A stretch of 64,000 bases of DNA. It comes from Streptomyces sp. NBC_01267 (GTDB lineage: Bacteria; Actinomycetota; Actinomycetes; Streptomycetales; Streptomycetaceae). The stretch's first letter is position 1. Every line of letters starts with the position of its first letter. The DNA is taken from positions 1,384,501 to 1,448,500 of the forward strand of contig NZ_CP108455.1 of assembly GCF_036241575.1 (NCBI RefSeq), read 5' to 3'. This document shows positions 45,779-54,253 of the stretch, in pieces. The position numbers and the translations under genes were made by a program. The notes below the pieces were generated by a model. That model did no database searches, had not been told where the DNA came from, and saw only the letters and a list, made by a program, of their open reading frames with translations.

Positions 45779-46810
45779 ATGACTTTCGCCGACGAGATGA
45801 AGACCGCTGTCACTCCCCGGGCCGCCCTCCTGGTCGTCGGCACGCTCGTACTGCAGCTGCTGTTCATCGCGTCCTACGTGGGGGCCCTGCACAACCCCAG
45901 GCCGAAGGACGTCCCGTTCGGCGTGGTCGCTCCCGCACAGGTCGCCCCGCAGCTCGTCAGCAGACTCGGGGCGATCCCCGGCAGACCGCTGGACCCGCGT
46001 ACGGTCAGCAGCGCGGCCGAAGCCCGCCGGAAGATGCTGAACCGCGATCTCGACGGCGTACTGATCGTCAGCCCCACCGGCACCAAGGACACTCTCCTGG
46101 TCGCGTCCGGCGGCGGGACCGTGCTGTCCTCGGCCCTCGACCGGCTGGTCACCGAGGTGGAGAAGACCCAGCGGCGCACCGTGCGGACCGTGGACGTGGC
46201 ACCCGCTTCCGCCCAGGACTTCGACGGCCTCTCCGCCTTCTACCTGGTCGTCGGATGGTGCGTCGGCGGCTATCTCTGCGCCTCGATCCTGGCGATCAGC
46301 GCGGGTTCCCGGGCCGCCAACCGCACGCGCGCGGCGCTCCGGCTGATGAGCATGGCGCTCTACTCGGTCCTGGGCGGGCTCGGCGGCGCGGTCATCGTCG
46401 GCCCGGTGCTCGGCGCCCTGCCCGGCAGCGTCCTGGGCCTGTGGGGCCTCGGCGCCCTGGTCGTCTTCGGGGTGGGCGCGATCACGCTCGCCCTGCAGGC
46501 GCTCACCGGCATCGTGGGGATCGGCCTGGCCGTCCTGCTGATCGTGATCGCGGGCAACCCGAGTGCGGGTGGCGCCTTCCCGCTGCCGATGCTGCCGCCC
46601 TTCTGGCACGCGATCGGCCCCTGGCTGCCACCTGGCGCCGGTACCTGGGTGGCGCGCTCCCTGGCGTACTTCAAGGGCAACTCCGTCACCGGACCGCTGC
46701 TGGTGCTCTCCGGCTGGGCGGTGGCCGGCACGGTGATCACGCTCGCCCTGTCCGTGTTCCGCAGGAGGACACCCACCGTCCCCGAGGCCCGGGAAGCACC
46801 GCGGGCCTGA
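45779..46810 (+). CDS. ABC-2/YhgE-like membrane protein (343 aa)
   Basis: One N-terminal transmembrane helix (LLVVGTLVLQLLFIASYVGAL) is followed by an extracellular domain of about 150 residues (RPKDVPFGVVAP; ILIVSPTGTKDT). Five or six helices come next (FYLVVGWCVGGYLCASILAIS; VLGGLGGAVIVGPVLGALPG; LVVFGVGAITLALQALTGIVGIGLAVLLIVIAG). This is the DUF3533/YhgE-Pip layout of ABC-2-like proteins. No ATPase is nearby. A strong hairpin terminates it. It shares its upstream region with dnaE2 but a role in DNA repair is not implied. Confidence 0.8.
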   Translation: MTFADEMKTAVTPRAALLVVGTLVLQLLFIASYVGALHNPRPKDVPFGVVAPAQVAPQLVSRLGAIPGRPLDPRTVSSAAEARRKMLNRDLDGVLIVSPTGTKDTLLVASGGGTVLSSALDRLVTEVEKTQRRTVRTVDVAPASAQDFDGLSAFYLVVGWCVGGYLCASILAISAGSRAANRTRAALRLMSMALYSVLGGLGGAVIVGPVLGALPGSVLGLWGLGALVVFGVGAITLALQALTGIVGIGLAVLLIVIAGNPSAGGAFPLPMLPPFWHAIGPWLPPGAGTWVARSLAYFKGNSVTGPLLVLSGWAVAGTVITLALSVFRRRTPTVPEAREAPRA

Positions 46811-46818
46811 GACACGCG

Positions 46819-46849
46819 GGCCCGGCCCGTCACGCGGACGGGCCGGGCC
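46819..46849 (+). terminator. 13-bp hairpin after the membrane protein gene
   Basis: GGCCCGGCCCGTC (46819-46831) pairs perfectly with 46837-46849 over the loop ACGCG. It lies 8 nt beyond the stop codon. Confidence 0.82.
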
Positions 46850-46893
46850 GTGGAGCGGGTACGGAACGTCAGCCGATCGACGCCCCGAAGGCA

Positions 46894-46968
46894 GCCGTAG
46901 TTGACGGTGGCGTCGAGCCCGGTGACCGTACCGCCGTGCACCTGTGTGGCCGGTCTCCGTACGGGCAC
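46894..46968 (-). pseudogene. Fragment of a streptogrisin-like protease gene
   Basis: Read on the minus strand this encodes VRRPATQVHGGTVTGLDATVNYG and then diverges. The peptide matches the region of chymotrypsin-like Streptomyces proteases just before the catalytic serine. The intact protease at 58638-59537 has [22 protein letters not shown] at that place. Twenty bases are identical between 46894-46913 and 58833-58852. No His, Asp or Ser catalytic block is found on either side, so this is a relic about 25 codons long. Otherwise the 400 bases between 46811 and 47217 hold only the terminator and nothing else I can identify. Confidence 0.65.
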
Positions 46969-47217
46969 ACGACAACGACACGGCACCCGCACTCCTTTCA
47001 CGAACGGGGATCCCGCACGGTCCCCCATCGGTACAAAAGACGTGAACTCCCATATATCCACAGCAGATGAGCGCCAGATCGTCCGCTATGCATCCGACCG
47101 GGACCGAATTCCGGCGCCCGCCCGGTCGAAACTCCGCCCACGGACCGGCTTTCCTGCCCCTGGGGAGTGCCGGTGAGGCCCCCTGATGGGTAATCATCGG
47201 AACGAAGGGGGATGCCA

Positions 47218-48123
47218 GTGCACACGATGCATGCATACGGCACGGAAGAATCGGCGCTGCGTGGACGGGTACGCGCGACGGACGGACGACATCTGACAGT
47301 GGAGCGCCTCGGCGACCCGCGCGGCAGGCCGGTGTTCCTGCTGCACGGCACACCGGGCAGCAGGCTCGGGCCCGCTCCCCGCGGCATGGTGCTCTACCAG
47401 CGCAGAATGCAGCTCATCGCCTTCGACCGCCCCGGATATGGAGGCAGCGACCGGCTACCGGGCCGCAGTGTCGCCGATGTCGCCCAGGACGTCCGGGCGA
47501 TAGCCGACGCGCTGGGCCTCGACAAGTTCGCCGTCGTGGGACGGTCGGGCGGCGCGCCCCACGCGCTCGCCTGCGCGGCCCTGCTGCCCGACCGGGTCAC
47601 CAGAGCCGCGGCCCTGGTGACGCTCGCGCCCCGGGACGCGGTGGGGCTCGACTGGTTCGAGGGCATGGCCGCGTCCAACGTCCGGGAGTACACGTCCGCC
47701 TCGGACGATCCGGACGCTCTCGTGGCCCGGCTCGTCCCGCGCTCGGCGGAGATCAGAAGAAACCCGGTCCGCCTGCTCGACCAGCTGTTCAGCGATCTCA
47801 CCGACTCGGACCGCAGGGTCGTCAACGACGCGGGCGTACGGGCCATGCTGCTGCGCAACTACCAGGAGGCGCTGCGCACTTCACCGTACGGCTGGATCGA
47901 CGACGCGCTTGCCTTCTCCCGTCCCTGGGGCTTCGACCCCGCCGGCATCCGCAGCCCGATCATGCTGTGGCACGGGGTGAAGGACGTCTTCTCACCGGTG
48001 GGCCACTCCCGCTGGCTGGCCGGGCAGATCCCGGGCGCGACGGCCGTACTCGAACCGGCCGCCGCGCACTTCGACGCCCTGCACGCACTCCCGCGCGTCC
48101 TCAACTGGCTGCTGGACACCTGA
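47218..48123 (+). CDS. Alpha/beta hydrolase (301 aa)
   Basis: AAGGGGG at 47205-47211 is 6 nt before the GTG at 47218, which I prefer over the ATG at 47212 that directly abuts the purine run. An ATG at 47227 is also possible. The fold is clear: oxyanion loop FLLHGTPGSRLG, strand IAFDRPGYGGSD, nucleophile elbow VVGRSGGAPHALA (Ser), catalytic Asp in LWHGVKDVFSP, and His in EPAAAHFDAL. There is no signal peptide. Substrate unknown. It is convergent with fxsT, whose stop lies 27 nt away, and I see no strong hairpin between them. Confidence 0.9.
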   Translation: MHTMHAYGTEESALRGRVRATDGRHLTVERLGDPRGRPVFLLHGTPGSRLGPAPRGMVLYQRRMQLIAFDRPGYGGSDRLPGRSVADVAQDVRAIADALGLDKFAVVGRSGGAPHALACAALLPDRVTRAAALVTLAPRDAVGLDWFEGMAASNVREYTSASDDPDALVARLVPRSAEIRRNPVRLLDQLFSDLTDSDRRVVNDAGVRAMLLRNYQEALRTSPYGWIDDALAFSRPWGFDPAGIRSPIMLWHGVKDVFSPVGHSRWLAGQIPGATAVLEPAAAHFDALHALPRVLNWLLDT

Positions 48124-48149
48124 GGGACTGCCAGGTACTCCGAGAGGCC

Positions 48150-51100
48150 CTACACGACGAGCGGCTCCAGGTCCCGGTTGAACCGCCGGGCGTCGCTCGC
48201 GATCCCCACATAGGTGTGGTCGTCCCCGAGCTGCCGTTGCAGCTCGGAGACGGTCTCCGTCCGCAACAGCTGCGCCTCTTCCTTGCGGCCCAGCACGTCC
48301 AGCGTCACCGACATGTTGGACGCACAGGCCAGGGTCTCCGGATGGTGCGCGCCGACGACCTCGCGCAGCGCCGTGACGACCCGGCGCTCGATCTCCAGCG
48401 CCTTGTGCGCGTCCCCCAGGTCGGCCGTGACGTTGGCGAGATTGACCGTCGCGAACAGCACGTGCGGGTGCCGGGCGTTCAGCACCTCGCCCATCGTCGT
48501 GATCGTGCTGGTGAGCAGTGACTCCGCGGTGTCCAGCGATCCGCTGGCCCACTGGTAGATGCCCAGGTTGTTCATGGCGGTGAGGGTGTACGGGTGCCGC
48601 TCCCCCGGCCCCTGCAGGTACTGGTCCACCACCGCCTGGGCGGCGTCCCGCGCCCCCGTCGCGTCCCCGGCCGCGAACAGATCGGCCGCGTAGTTCAGGT
48701 CGCAGGCCAGCCAGTCGGGATTGGCCATGGTGTATTTGAGGCGGTACCGGTCGCGGGTGGCCGTGGTCAGCCGCCGCGCGTCCTCCAGACGGCCCGCCCT
48801 GCGCAGCGAGACCGCGAGGCTCTTGGCCGCGGCGAGGGTGCCGGGGAAGGCCTTCCCCAGCTGCGCCTTGAAGATCTCGTAGGTACGCGAGAGCAGCGCG
48901 ACGGAGTCCTCGTACCTGCCGACCTCGCGCAGGTCGCGCGCCAGGTTCTGGGCGGAGGAGAGGGTGTACGGATGCTCGGGGCCGAGCACCTCGGTGCGCC
49001 GGTCGTAGACGTCCTGGTCCATCTCCCGGGCGCGGGCGTACTGCCCCGCGATCCGCAGGTTCAGCGCCAGGTTGTTGGCTGCCGCCAGGGTCCTCGGGTG
49101 GGACTCGTCGAAGATCTCCTTGAACCCCTCGTACGCCTCGATGGCCAGCGTCATGGCCCTGCTGTACTCGCCGAGCGCGCCGAGGTCCATGGCCAGCGCG
49201 CTGGTGGTCATGTACGTGTGCGGATGCGAGGGGCCGAGCTCCGGGAGCTGTTCGCGCTGGCGTCGCAGGGTCTCCTCGTCCAGCTCCATGGCCTCCACGT
49301 AACGGCCGCGCGAGCGAAGGATGTTGGAGAGGTGGAAGCGGAGGTAGAGGTACTGGAGGTCGTTGCTGCCGAGCTCTTCGCGCCAGACCTCGCGCAGGTC
49401 GTTCGCGAGTGCCAGTGCCGTGGCGAAGTCGCCGCGCTTCCAGAGGTAGCGCACCCGGTCGATCATCAGCCGACGGGTCTCCGGGTCCTTGCAGAGCCGG
49501 GCCTCCGAGGGCCCCAGGTGTGGCCAGATGGGGGCGAAGTCGGGCCAGGTGTCCGGATTGTCTATGGGCTCGTCACCGTCGGGCCTGGCGCCCGCGAGGA
49601 TCATGTGGACGGCGTGCCGTGCGTCGTTCTGCTCCTCCTGGGTGAGCTGGGCCTTGATGACGGCCTGCACCAGCCGGTGCACCTGGATGGAGCCGCCCAC
49701 CTGGTCCACCTTGGCGAGTGCGAACCGGCCGATCTCCCGGATGACCCGGCCGAGCACCAGCTTCTCCTGGAGGGTCGCGTCGTACGGCTTGAGCGCGTCG
49801 ATCATCTCCTTGCTGTAGAGCAGCTTCGCCGAGATCGGCTCGGGGGCGAAGAAGGCGCAGAGCTGGAGCAGCCGGACCGCGGCGGGCGAGCGTTCCTTGA
49901 GCCGGGCGATGGACACGTTCCAGGTGGCGGCCACCGGTTCGGGGTAGCCGACGGGCTGGTTGAGCCCGAGGACGCTCTCGGCCTCCTGCGCCAGTTGCTC
50001 CAGGTAGGTGTCGACGGGGGTGGCGGTCTCCGCGATCCAGGCGGCTGCCTGCTCGACCGCCAGCGGCAGGTCGCCGACCGCTTCCGCGACCCTCGCGGCG
50101 TCCACGGCGGAGAGTCCGGGCGCCCGGCGCTGGAGGTGCTCGACGGACTCCTCCCGCAGGAAGACGTCGACGGGCAGGGCGTCCCCGTACTGCGACCACG
50201 TCTGGTTGCGCGAGGTCACCAGGACGTGGCCGGGGCCGCCCGGCGGGAAGAACCGCTTGAGCTGCTCGGGATCGTCGGCGTTGTCGAAGACCAGCAGCCA
50301 GCGTGCGGTGGGCACGCCGCGGCGCAGCAGATCGATGGCCTCCTGGGAGGCCGCCGCCATGTCGTCGGCGCCCTGGGTGCCCAGCCGGACGGCGAGTTCG
50401 GCGAGACCGGACACCACGTCGTCGGTCTGTTCGGCGGAGATCCACCACACCAGGTCGTAGTCGGCCATGAAGCGGTGCACGTATTCGAGAGCGACCTGGG
50501 TCTTGCCGACGCCGCCGAGTCCGTAGAGCGTCTGGGGCTGTGGCAGCACCACGGCCATTCCGCCGCCGAGCTGGTCACGCATCCGCTCCAGCACCAGGGA
50601 CCGGCCGGTGAAGCCGGAGTTGCGGGCCGGTGCGTTCCAGATCTTCGGTACGGTCCCGGGGAAGCGCGGCCCCGGTGCCACCCCGTCCGTGAGCTGGACG
50701 GGCCGGTCCACCGCCCGCAACAGCGCGGCCGTGGCGTGCACTTCGTCGAGCCGGAACAGGTCGGTCGGGTTGCGGTCGATGTACGGCGTGGTCAGCCGGA
50801 CGTCACCGACCCGCAGCGGCAGCAGGTGCCGCCGGGTGCCCGAGGGGTCCTCGGCCGCCGAACGCCGCCAGACCTCCACGGCACGGGCCGACTTGAGGTA
50901 GGCGCTGGAGAGCACGACGACGGTACGGGCGGCGCCCTCGGCCGTCGCGGTCTCACCCGTACTGCCGGGTGCCGGCTCCGCCGACACATCGCGCGGCACC
51001 ACCCGGAATCCGGCCCGGGTGAGCACCGACTCGATCCAGTCGGCCCACATCCGGTTCTCCGCCACGTAGCTGAGGAGCAGGTCGGCGGGGAGCGCGGGGC

Positions 51101-52097
51101 GGCGGCGGGTGAAGGCGTCCCTGATGCGCAGCCTGGTCTCCTCGGGGATCTGCGGCATCGAGGTGACCTGCTGGTCGGTGACGACAGCGGCGAGCCGTTC
51201 GAAGGCGGAGAGCAGGGAGTTGCTGAGCCCGGCCTCGTCACCGAAGGTCGCCAGGGTCTCCTCGTACGCGTAGTAGGGGCGGTACGGGATCTCGACCGCG
51301 CCCCAGTAGGCGGTGAGTTCCTCACCGGTGAGTCCGCGTGGCAGCCCGTCGAACCGCAGCCTGGCCAGCGCCCGGCCGGCGTCCGCCTTCTCCTTCTCGC
51401 CCTCGTCGATCCGCATGGGGACGGGCAGGATCTGGATGCCCCGGCCGCTGTCGTGCTTGTCGATCTGGCGGGCCACCGCGGCGGCTCCGTCGATGGACTG
51501 GTCGCTGAGGGTGAAGCAGTCGACGAGCGCGTCCGGCAGATGGACGGTGCAGATGTCGGCGATGTCGCTCAGGCCGGTGCGGCTGTCGATGAGGACGTAG
51601 TCGTAGTTGGCCTTCATGTCGTCGCGCAGGGCATCGAAGAAGTGACCGCCGCCGAGCCGGTCGTAGAAGTTGTCCCAGTCGAAGGTGGAGACGGTGGCGG
51701 AGTACTCGCGGTTCTGCCGCCCGGCCGAGACGAAGTCGAGCGTACCGCCGTCGGGGAACTCCCAGCCGAGCGTCTCCGGGGTCAGCGAGACCGCGTGCTG
51801 CTGGATGCGCGCGTAGCCGCGGTGCCAGTCGTCGGGGCGCGGTACGGGACTGGTCGCGGCCCAGGCGTACTCGGTGATCAGGTCGATGATCCCGGTGGTG
51901 GCGCCGAGTGTGGAGGGGTCGAGGAAGGGGTGGAAGAACCGGTAGAGGCCGGGCGCTTCCAGGTCCCAGTCGACCGCGAGGACGCGTTTGCCGTTGGCGG
52001 CCAGGATCCAGGCCGTGTTGGCCAGGGCCATGGTCCGGCCGGTACCTCCCTTGTACGAGTAGAAGGTGACGATGCGTCCGTCACGACCTGCCGTCAT
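48150..52097 (-). CDS. fxsT: FxSxx-COOH system protein FxsT: MinD-like, TIR, NB-ARC and TPR domains (1315 aa)
   Basis: GGAGG before the ATG at 52097 sets the start, overlapping fxsC by 17 nt. Domains in order: a MinD/ParA-like ATPase with the deviant Walker A KGGTGRT (16-22) and VLIDSRTGLSD; and a TIR-like domain at about 340-465 (LLSYVAENRMWADWIE; VVVLSSAYLKSARAVEVW with Glu408). An NB-ARC/STAND ATPase follows with P-loop GLGGVGKT (526-533), Walker B LLVFDNAD (601-608) and LPLAVEQAAAWI. TPRs run from about 860 to the end (HPHTYMTTSALAMDLGALGEYSRA type). It has the architecture of an immune-type NLR sensor and is the last gene of the fxs operon. Its role in this RiPP system is unknown. Confidence 0.9.
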   Translation of the reverse strand: MTAGRDGRIVTFYSYKGGTGRTMALANTAWILAANGKRVLAVDWDLEAPGLYRFFHPFLDPSTLGATTGIIDLITEYAWAATSPVPRPDDWHRGYARIQQHAVSLTPETLGWEFPDGGTLDFVSAGRQNREYSATVSTFDWDNFYDRLGGGHFFDALRDDMKANYDYVLIDSRTGLSDIADICTVHLPDALVDCFTLSDQSIDGAAAVARQIDKHDSGRGIQILPVPMRIDEGEKEKADAGRALARLRFDGLPRGLTGEELTAYWGAVEIPYRPYYAYEETLATFGDEAGLSNSLLSAFERLAAVVTDQQVTSMPQIPEETRLRIRDAFTRRRPALPADLLLSYVAENRMWADWIESVLTRAGFRVVPRDVSAEPAPGSTGETATAEGAARTVVVLSSAYLKSARAVEVWRRSAAEDPSGTRRHLLPLRVGDVRLTTPYIDRNPTDLFRLDEVHATAALLRAVDRPVQLTDGVAPGPRFPGTVPKIWNAPARNSGFTGRSLVLERMRDQLGGGMAVVLPQPQTLYGLGGVGKTQVALEYVHRFMADYDLVWWISAEQTDDVVSGLAELAVRLGTQGADDMAAASQEAIDLLRRGVPTARWLLVFDNADDPEQLKRFFPPGGPGHVLVTSRNQTWSQYGDALPVDVFLREESVEHLQRRAPGLSAVDAARVAEAVGDLPLAVEQAAAWIAETATPVDTYLEQLAQEAESVLGLNQPVGYPEPVAATWNVSIARLKERSPAAVRLLQLCAFFAPEPISAKLLYSKEMIDALKPYDATLQEKLVLGRVIREIGRFALAKVDQVGGSIQVHRLVQAVIKAQLTQEEQNDARHAVHMILAGARPDGDEPIDNPDTWPDFAPIWPHLGPSEARLCKDPETRRLMIDRVRYLWKRGDFATALALANDLREVWREELGSNDLQYLYLRFHLSNILRSRGRYVEAMELDEETLRRQREQLPELGPSHPHTYMTTSALAMDLGALGEYSRAMTLAIEAYEGFKEIFDESHPRTLAAANNLALNLRIAGQYARAREMDQDVYDRRTEVLGPEHPYTLSSAQNLARDLREVGRYEDSVALLSRTYEIFKAQLGKAFPGTLAAAKSLAVSLRRAGRLEDARRLTTATRDRYRLKYTMANPDWLACDLNYAADLFAAGDATGARDAAQAVVDQYLQGPGERHPYTLTAMNNLGIYQWASGSLDTAESLLTSTITTMGEVLNARHPHVLFATVNLANVTADLGDAHKALEIERRVVTALREVVGAHHPETLACASNMSVTLDVLGRKEEAQLLRTETVSELQRQLGDDHTYVGIASDARRFNRDLEPLVV

Positions 52098-53445
52098 CCG
52101 TGTCCTCCGCATCGAGCGCGTGGTCCTGCGTACCGGGTATGAAGCGGGTGGTGGCCTGCTCGGTGGCCATCGGGCCGATGAGCCGGGGCCGTTCGTGGTG
52201 TCCGCCGCCGGCCGGCGGGTAGACCGTGGCGTGTTTCAGGTACTGCTGGGCAGCGGCCTCCACCACCTGGGGCAGGATCTGCCCGAAGGCCTCCATGCTC
52301 GGTACGCCCTTGGCGGCGGCCCGTGAGGTCGCGCGCCCCTGGCGCATCTTGGACGGCATGGTGTCCTCCAGCCGTCCGGTGAGTTCCGCCTCGGAGGCTC
52401 TGCTCTGGTGGTCGTCGCGGTTCCACGGGACCACCACGCTCGCCCAGGGGCGGTGCTCGGAGTCGAAGGCGGCGAGCCGCTCGCGCCGTTCCTCGTCGTG
52501 CAGTGCCCAGCGGTCGACGAGCAGCACCTCCGGACGGGACGGCGGCTGCTTCCCGTCGAGATGGAGCACCTCCTCGTCGAAGGAGGTCACGGTCGCCTGG
52601 TAGTTGAGCGAGCGCACCAGGTCCTCGGCCAGTCTGGCCAGCGGCTGGGCGGAGTCGGGGTGGTAAGGATTCCAGTCCAGCGGGGTGTCCCCGTAGTACT
52701 CGGGGTGCCGTCCGTCGGGCAGGTCGTCGCGGGCGGGCGCGGCGACGGTCAGCTGCATGGGACGCGGTCCGCCGCTGGGCGGGCCGAAGGCGCTGGGGGT
52801 GACCCGGTAGTCGACGGGGCGGCCGGGCCCGACGGCCGACGCGTCGGCGACGCTCACGATCCGTTTGGCCAGTTCGTAGACGGCCCGCTCGTACTCCTCG
52901 GCGAATATCCGGAGTTTGATCAGCCCGTAGAGCCCGTCCGTCACGTAGCGGTCCCCGAAGGCGCGGTGATTGAACTGCAACCGCTCGGCGGGGCCCGGGA
53001 GTTGATGGGGCGGGACGGGAACCCAGAGGGCGGGGACTATCGCCTCCGCCGTGCGGTTGCTGCGGGCCTGGTGCTGGATGGCGCGCTGCGCGAAGGCGTA
53101 CCACTCCTTCCCGCACATCTCGCTGCCGAAATATCGCGGGGAGAAGAGCGGGACGAAGACCCGGCAGGTGGCGAGGACTTCACCGAGCCGCTCCGACCAG
53201 CCCTCACCCGACCGCAACTCCCGGTCGATGAAGCCCGCCGGTGCTCCGGCCGGGAGGTCCGTCATGGCCATCACATGGGCACAGAGATCGCGGAAGAGAC
53301 GCTCGACCCACATGTCCGGGTCCGGACCCACCGCGCCGTGCTTCGGCGTATGCGCATAGCTGAGAAAAAAATACGGCCTGTGGTTCGCCGCTCTCGGCTG
53401 TTCCGACGCTGCCAACTCGCCCCCCGTCCTCCATGAAGACATCAT
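52081..53445 (-). CDS. fxsC: FxsC-like TIR-domain protein (454 aa)
   Basis: Residues about 24-170 form a TIR-like domain: PYFFLSYAHTP at strand A and CRVFVPLFSPRYFGSEMCGKEW, where Glu114 falls at the position of the NADase catalytic glutamate. The C-terminal 280 residues contain a second, receiver-like domain (PEVLLVDRWALHDEERRERLAAFD; WASVVVPWNRDD) and end in a Thr/Asp-rich tail. ATGs at 53445 or 53442 are possible and neither has a good ribosome binding site; a GTG at 53466 is the longest option. The gene sits 40 nt after the AAC(3)-like gene. Named by similarity to FxsC of FxSxx-COOH clusters. Confidence 0.83.
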   Translation of the reverse strand: MMSSWRTGGELAASEQPRAANHRPYFFLSYAHTPKHGAVGPDPDMWVERLFRDLCAHVMAMTDLPAGAPAGFIDRELRSGEGWSERLGEVLATCRVFVPLFSPRYFGSEMCGKEWYAFAQRAIQHQARSNRTAEAIVPALWVPVPPHQLPGPAERLQFNHRAFGDRYVTDGLYGLIKLRIFAEEYERAVYELAKRIVSVADASAVGPGRPVDYRVTPSAFGPPSGGPRPMQLTVAAPARDDLPDGRHPEYYGDTPLDWNPYHPDSAQPLARLAEDLVRSLNYQATVTSFDEEVLHLDGKQPPSRPEVLLVDRWALHDEERRERLAAFDSEHRPWASVVVPWNRDDHQSRASEAELTGRLEDTMPSKMRQGRATSRAAAKGVPSMEAFGQILPQVVEAAAQQYLKHATVYPPAGGGHHERPRLIGPMATEQATTRFIPGTQDHALDAEDTDDGRS

Positions 53446-53485
53446 TCCGGAGCGGACAGGCTCCACCCCGTCGACGTTCGGTCAA

Positions 53486-54253
53486 TCAACGCCGCTTTTC
53501 AGTCATCCACTTCACCGCGTGGCCCACCGCGTCCTTGATCGGGAACAGCATTGCCGCCGCGTTCCCCAGCTTCCCTTCCCGCAGCCCCGTTCGGGGAAAG
53601 TCCGCACCGATCAGTTCGAAATCACTGTCGTCGAGTGCGATGTCCTCGTACGTGAACCACGCACGCTTCCCCCCGGCGTTCACCACACAGCGGTACGTCT
53701 TCGGCGGGGTATCCGGAATCCGGTATTCGGCGAGGTGGAACGAGGTGCACACCTCGAATCCCACATTGATCATCAATTCCTGGGCATCGGCCTCGAACAG
53801 CTTTCCCAGCGGTGATTCCTCGCCCAGATGGCAATCGGCCGGATGGCCTTTTACCAGTTCCCGGGCGCGCGCGCCCACCGCGGCGAAGGAGGTCTGCGGA
53901 TGATCGCTGCGAACGGCGCCCTCGGAGAGCCGGACACATTCAGCCAGCCGGCCCATGCCGGGACACGGCGTACGCGCCGGATCGAAGGCCGGCATCGCGG
54001 CCAGGAAGTCCGCCTTGCGGCTCGCGCCGAGCCCCTCCACCTGGCGCAGGTGGGCCGCCGACGTCGTGGAGTTCTCCGGGGTGAAGGCCGGGACCACCAG
54101 GGTGCCCTCCTCGCCCAGTACGGCCAGCAACGCGTCCCGCAGCGTCCGGGCCCGCAGCCCGGTGCCGCCGAGCGAGGCGTGCACCAGCAGGGTCGCCCCA
54201 CGCGTCACACCGAGCACGCTCAGCTCCCCGGCCAGTCGGGCGCCTTCAGCCAT
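53486..54253 (-). CDS. AAC(3)-family N-acetyltransferase-like protein in the fxs operon (255 aa)
   Basis: The fold of aminoglycoside N(3)-acetyltransferases is seen in TLLVHASLGGTGLRARTL, GTLVVPAFTPENST, RSDHPQTSFAAVGARA and ESPLGKLFEADAQELMINVGFEVCTSFHLAEY. It overlaps fxsB by 8 nt, so it is translationally coupled to the peptide maturase. AAC(3) proteins transfer acetyl from acetyl-CoA to an amine. In this setting the natural acceptor could be the modified peptide rather than a drug, which is inference. At 255 aa it is close to the usual 260-280. Confidence 0.85.
   Translation of the reverse strand: MAEGARLAGELSVLGVTRGATLLVHASLGGTGLRARTLRDALLAVLGEEGTLVVPAFTPENSTTSAAHLRQVEGLGASRKADFLAAMPAFDPARTPCPGMGRLAECVRLSEGAVRSDHPQTSFAAVGARARELVKGHPADCHLGEESPLGKLFEADAQELMINVGFEVCTSFHLAEYRIPDTPPKTYRCVVNAGGKRAWFTYEDIALDDSDFELIGADFPRTGLREGKLGNAAAMLFPIKDAVGHAVKWMTEKRR

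Noticed and set aside
46901..47176. A 91-codon plus-strand frame in the gap after the membrane protein gene
   Set aside because: It runs antisense through the protease relic, has no ribosome binding site and no recognisable features.
48594..52142. Open frame of about 1180 codons on the plus strand opposite fxsT
   Set aside because: Same cause; the minus strand carries clear MinD, NB-ARC and TPR motifs, while the plus frame shows only Gly/Arg/Leu-rich noise.
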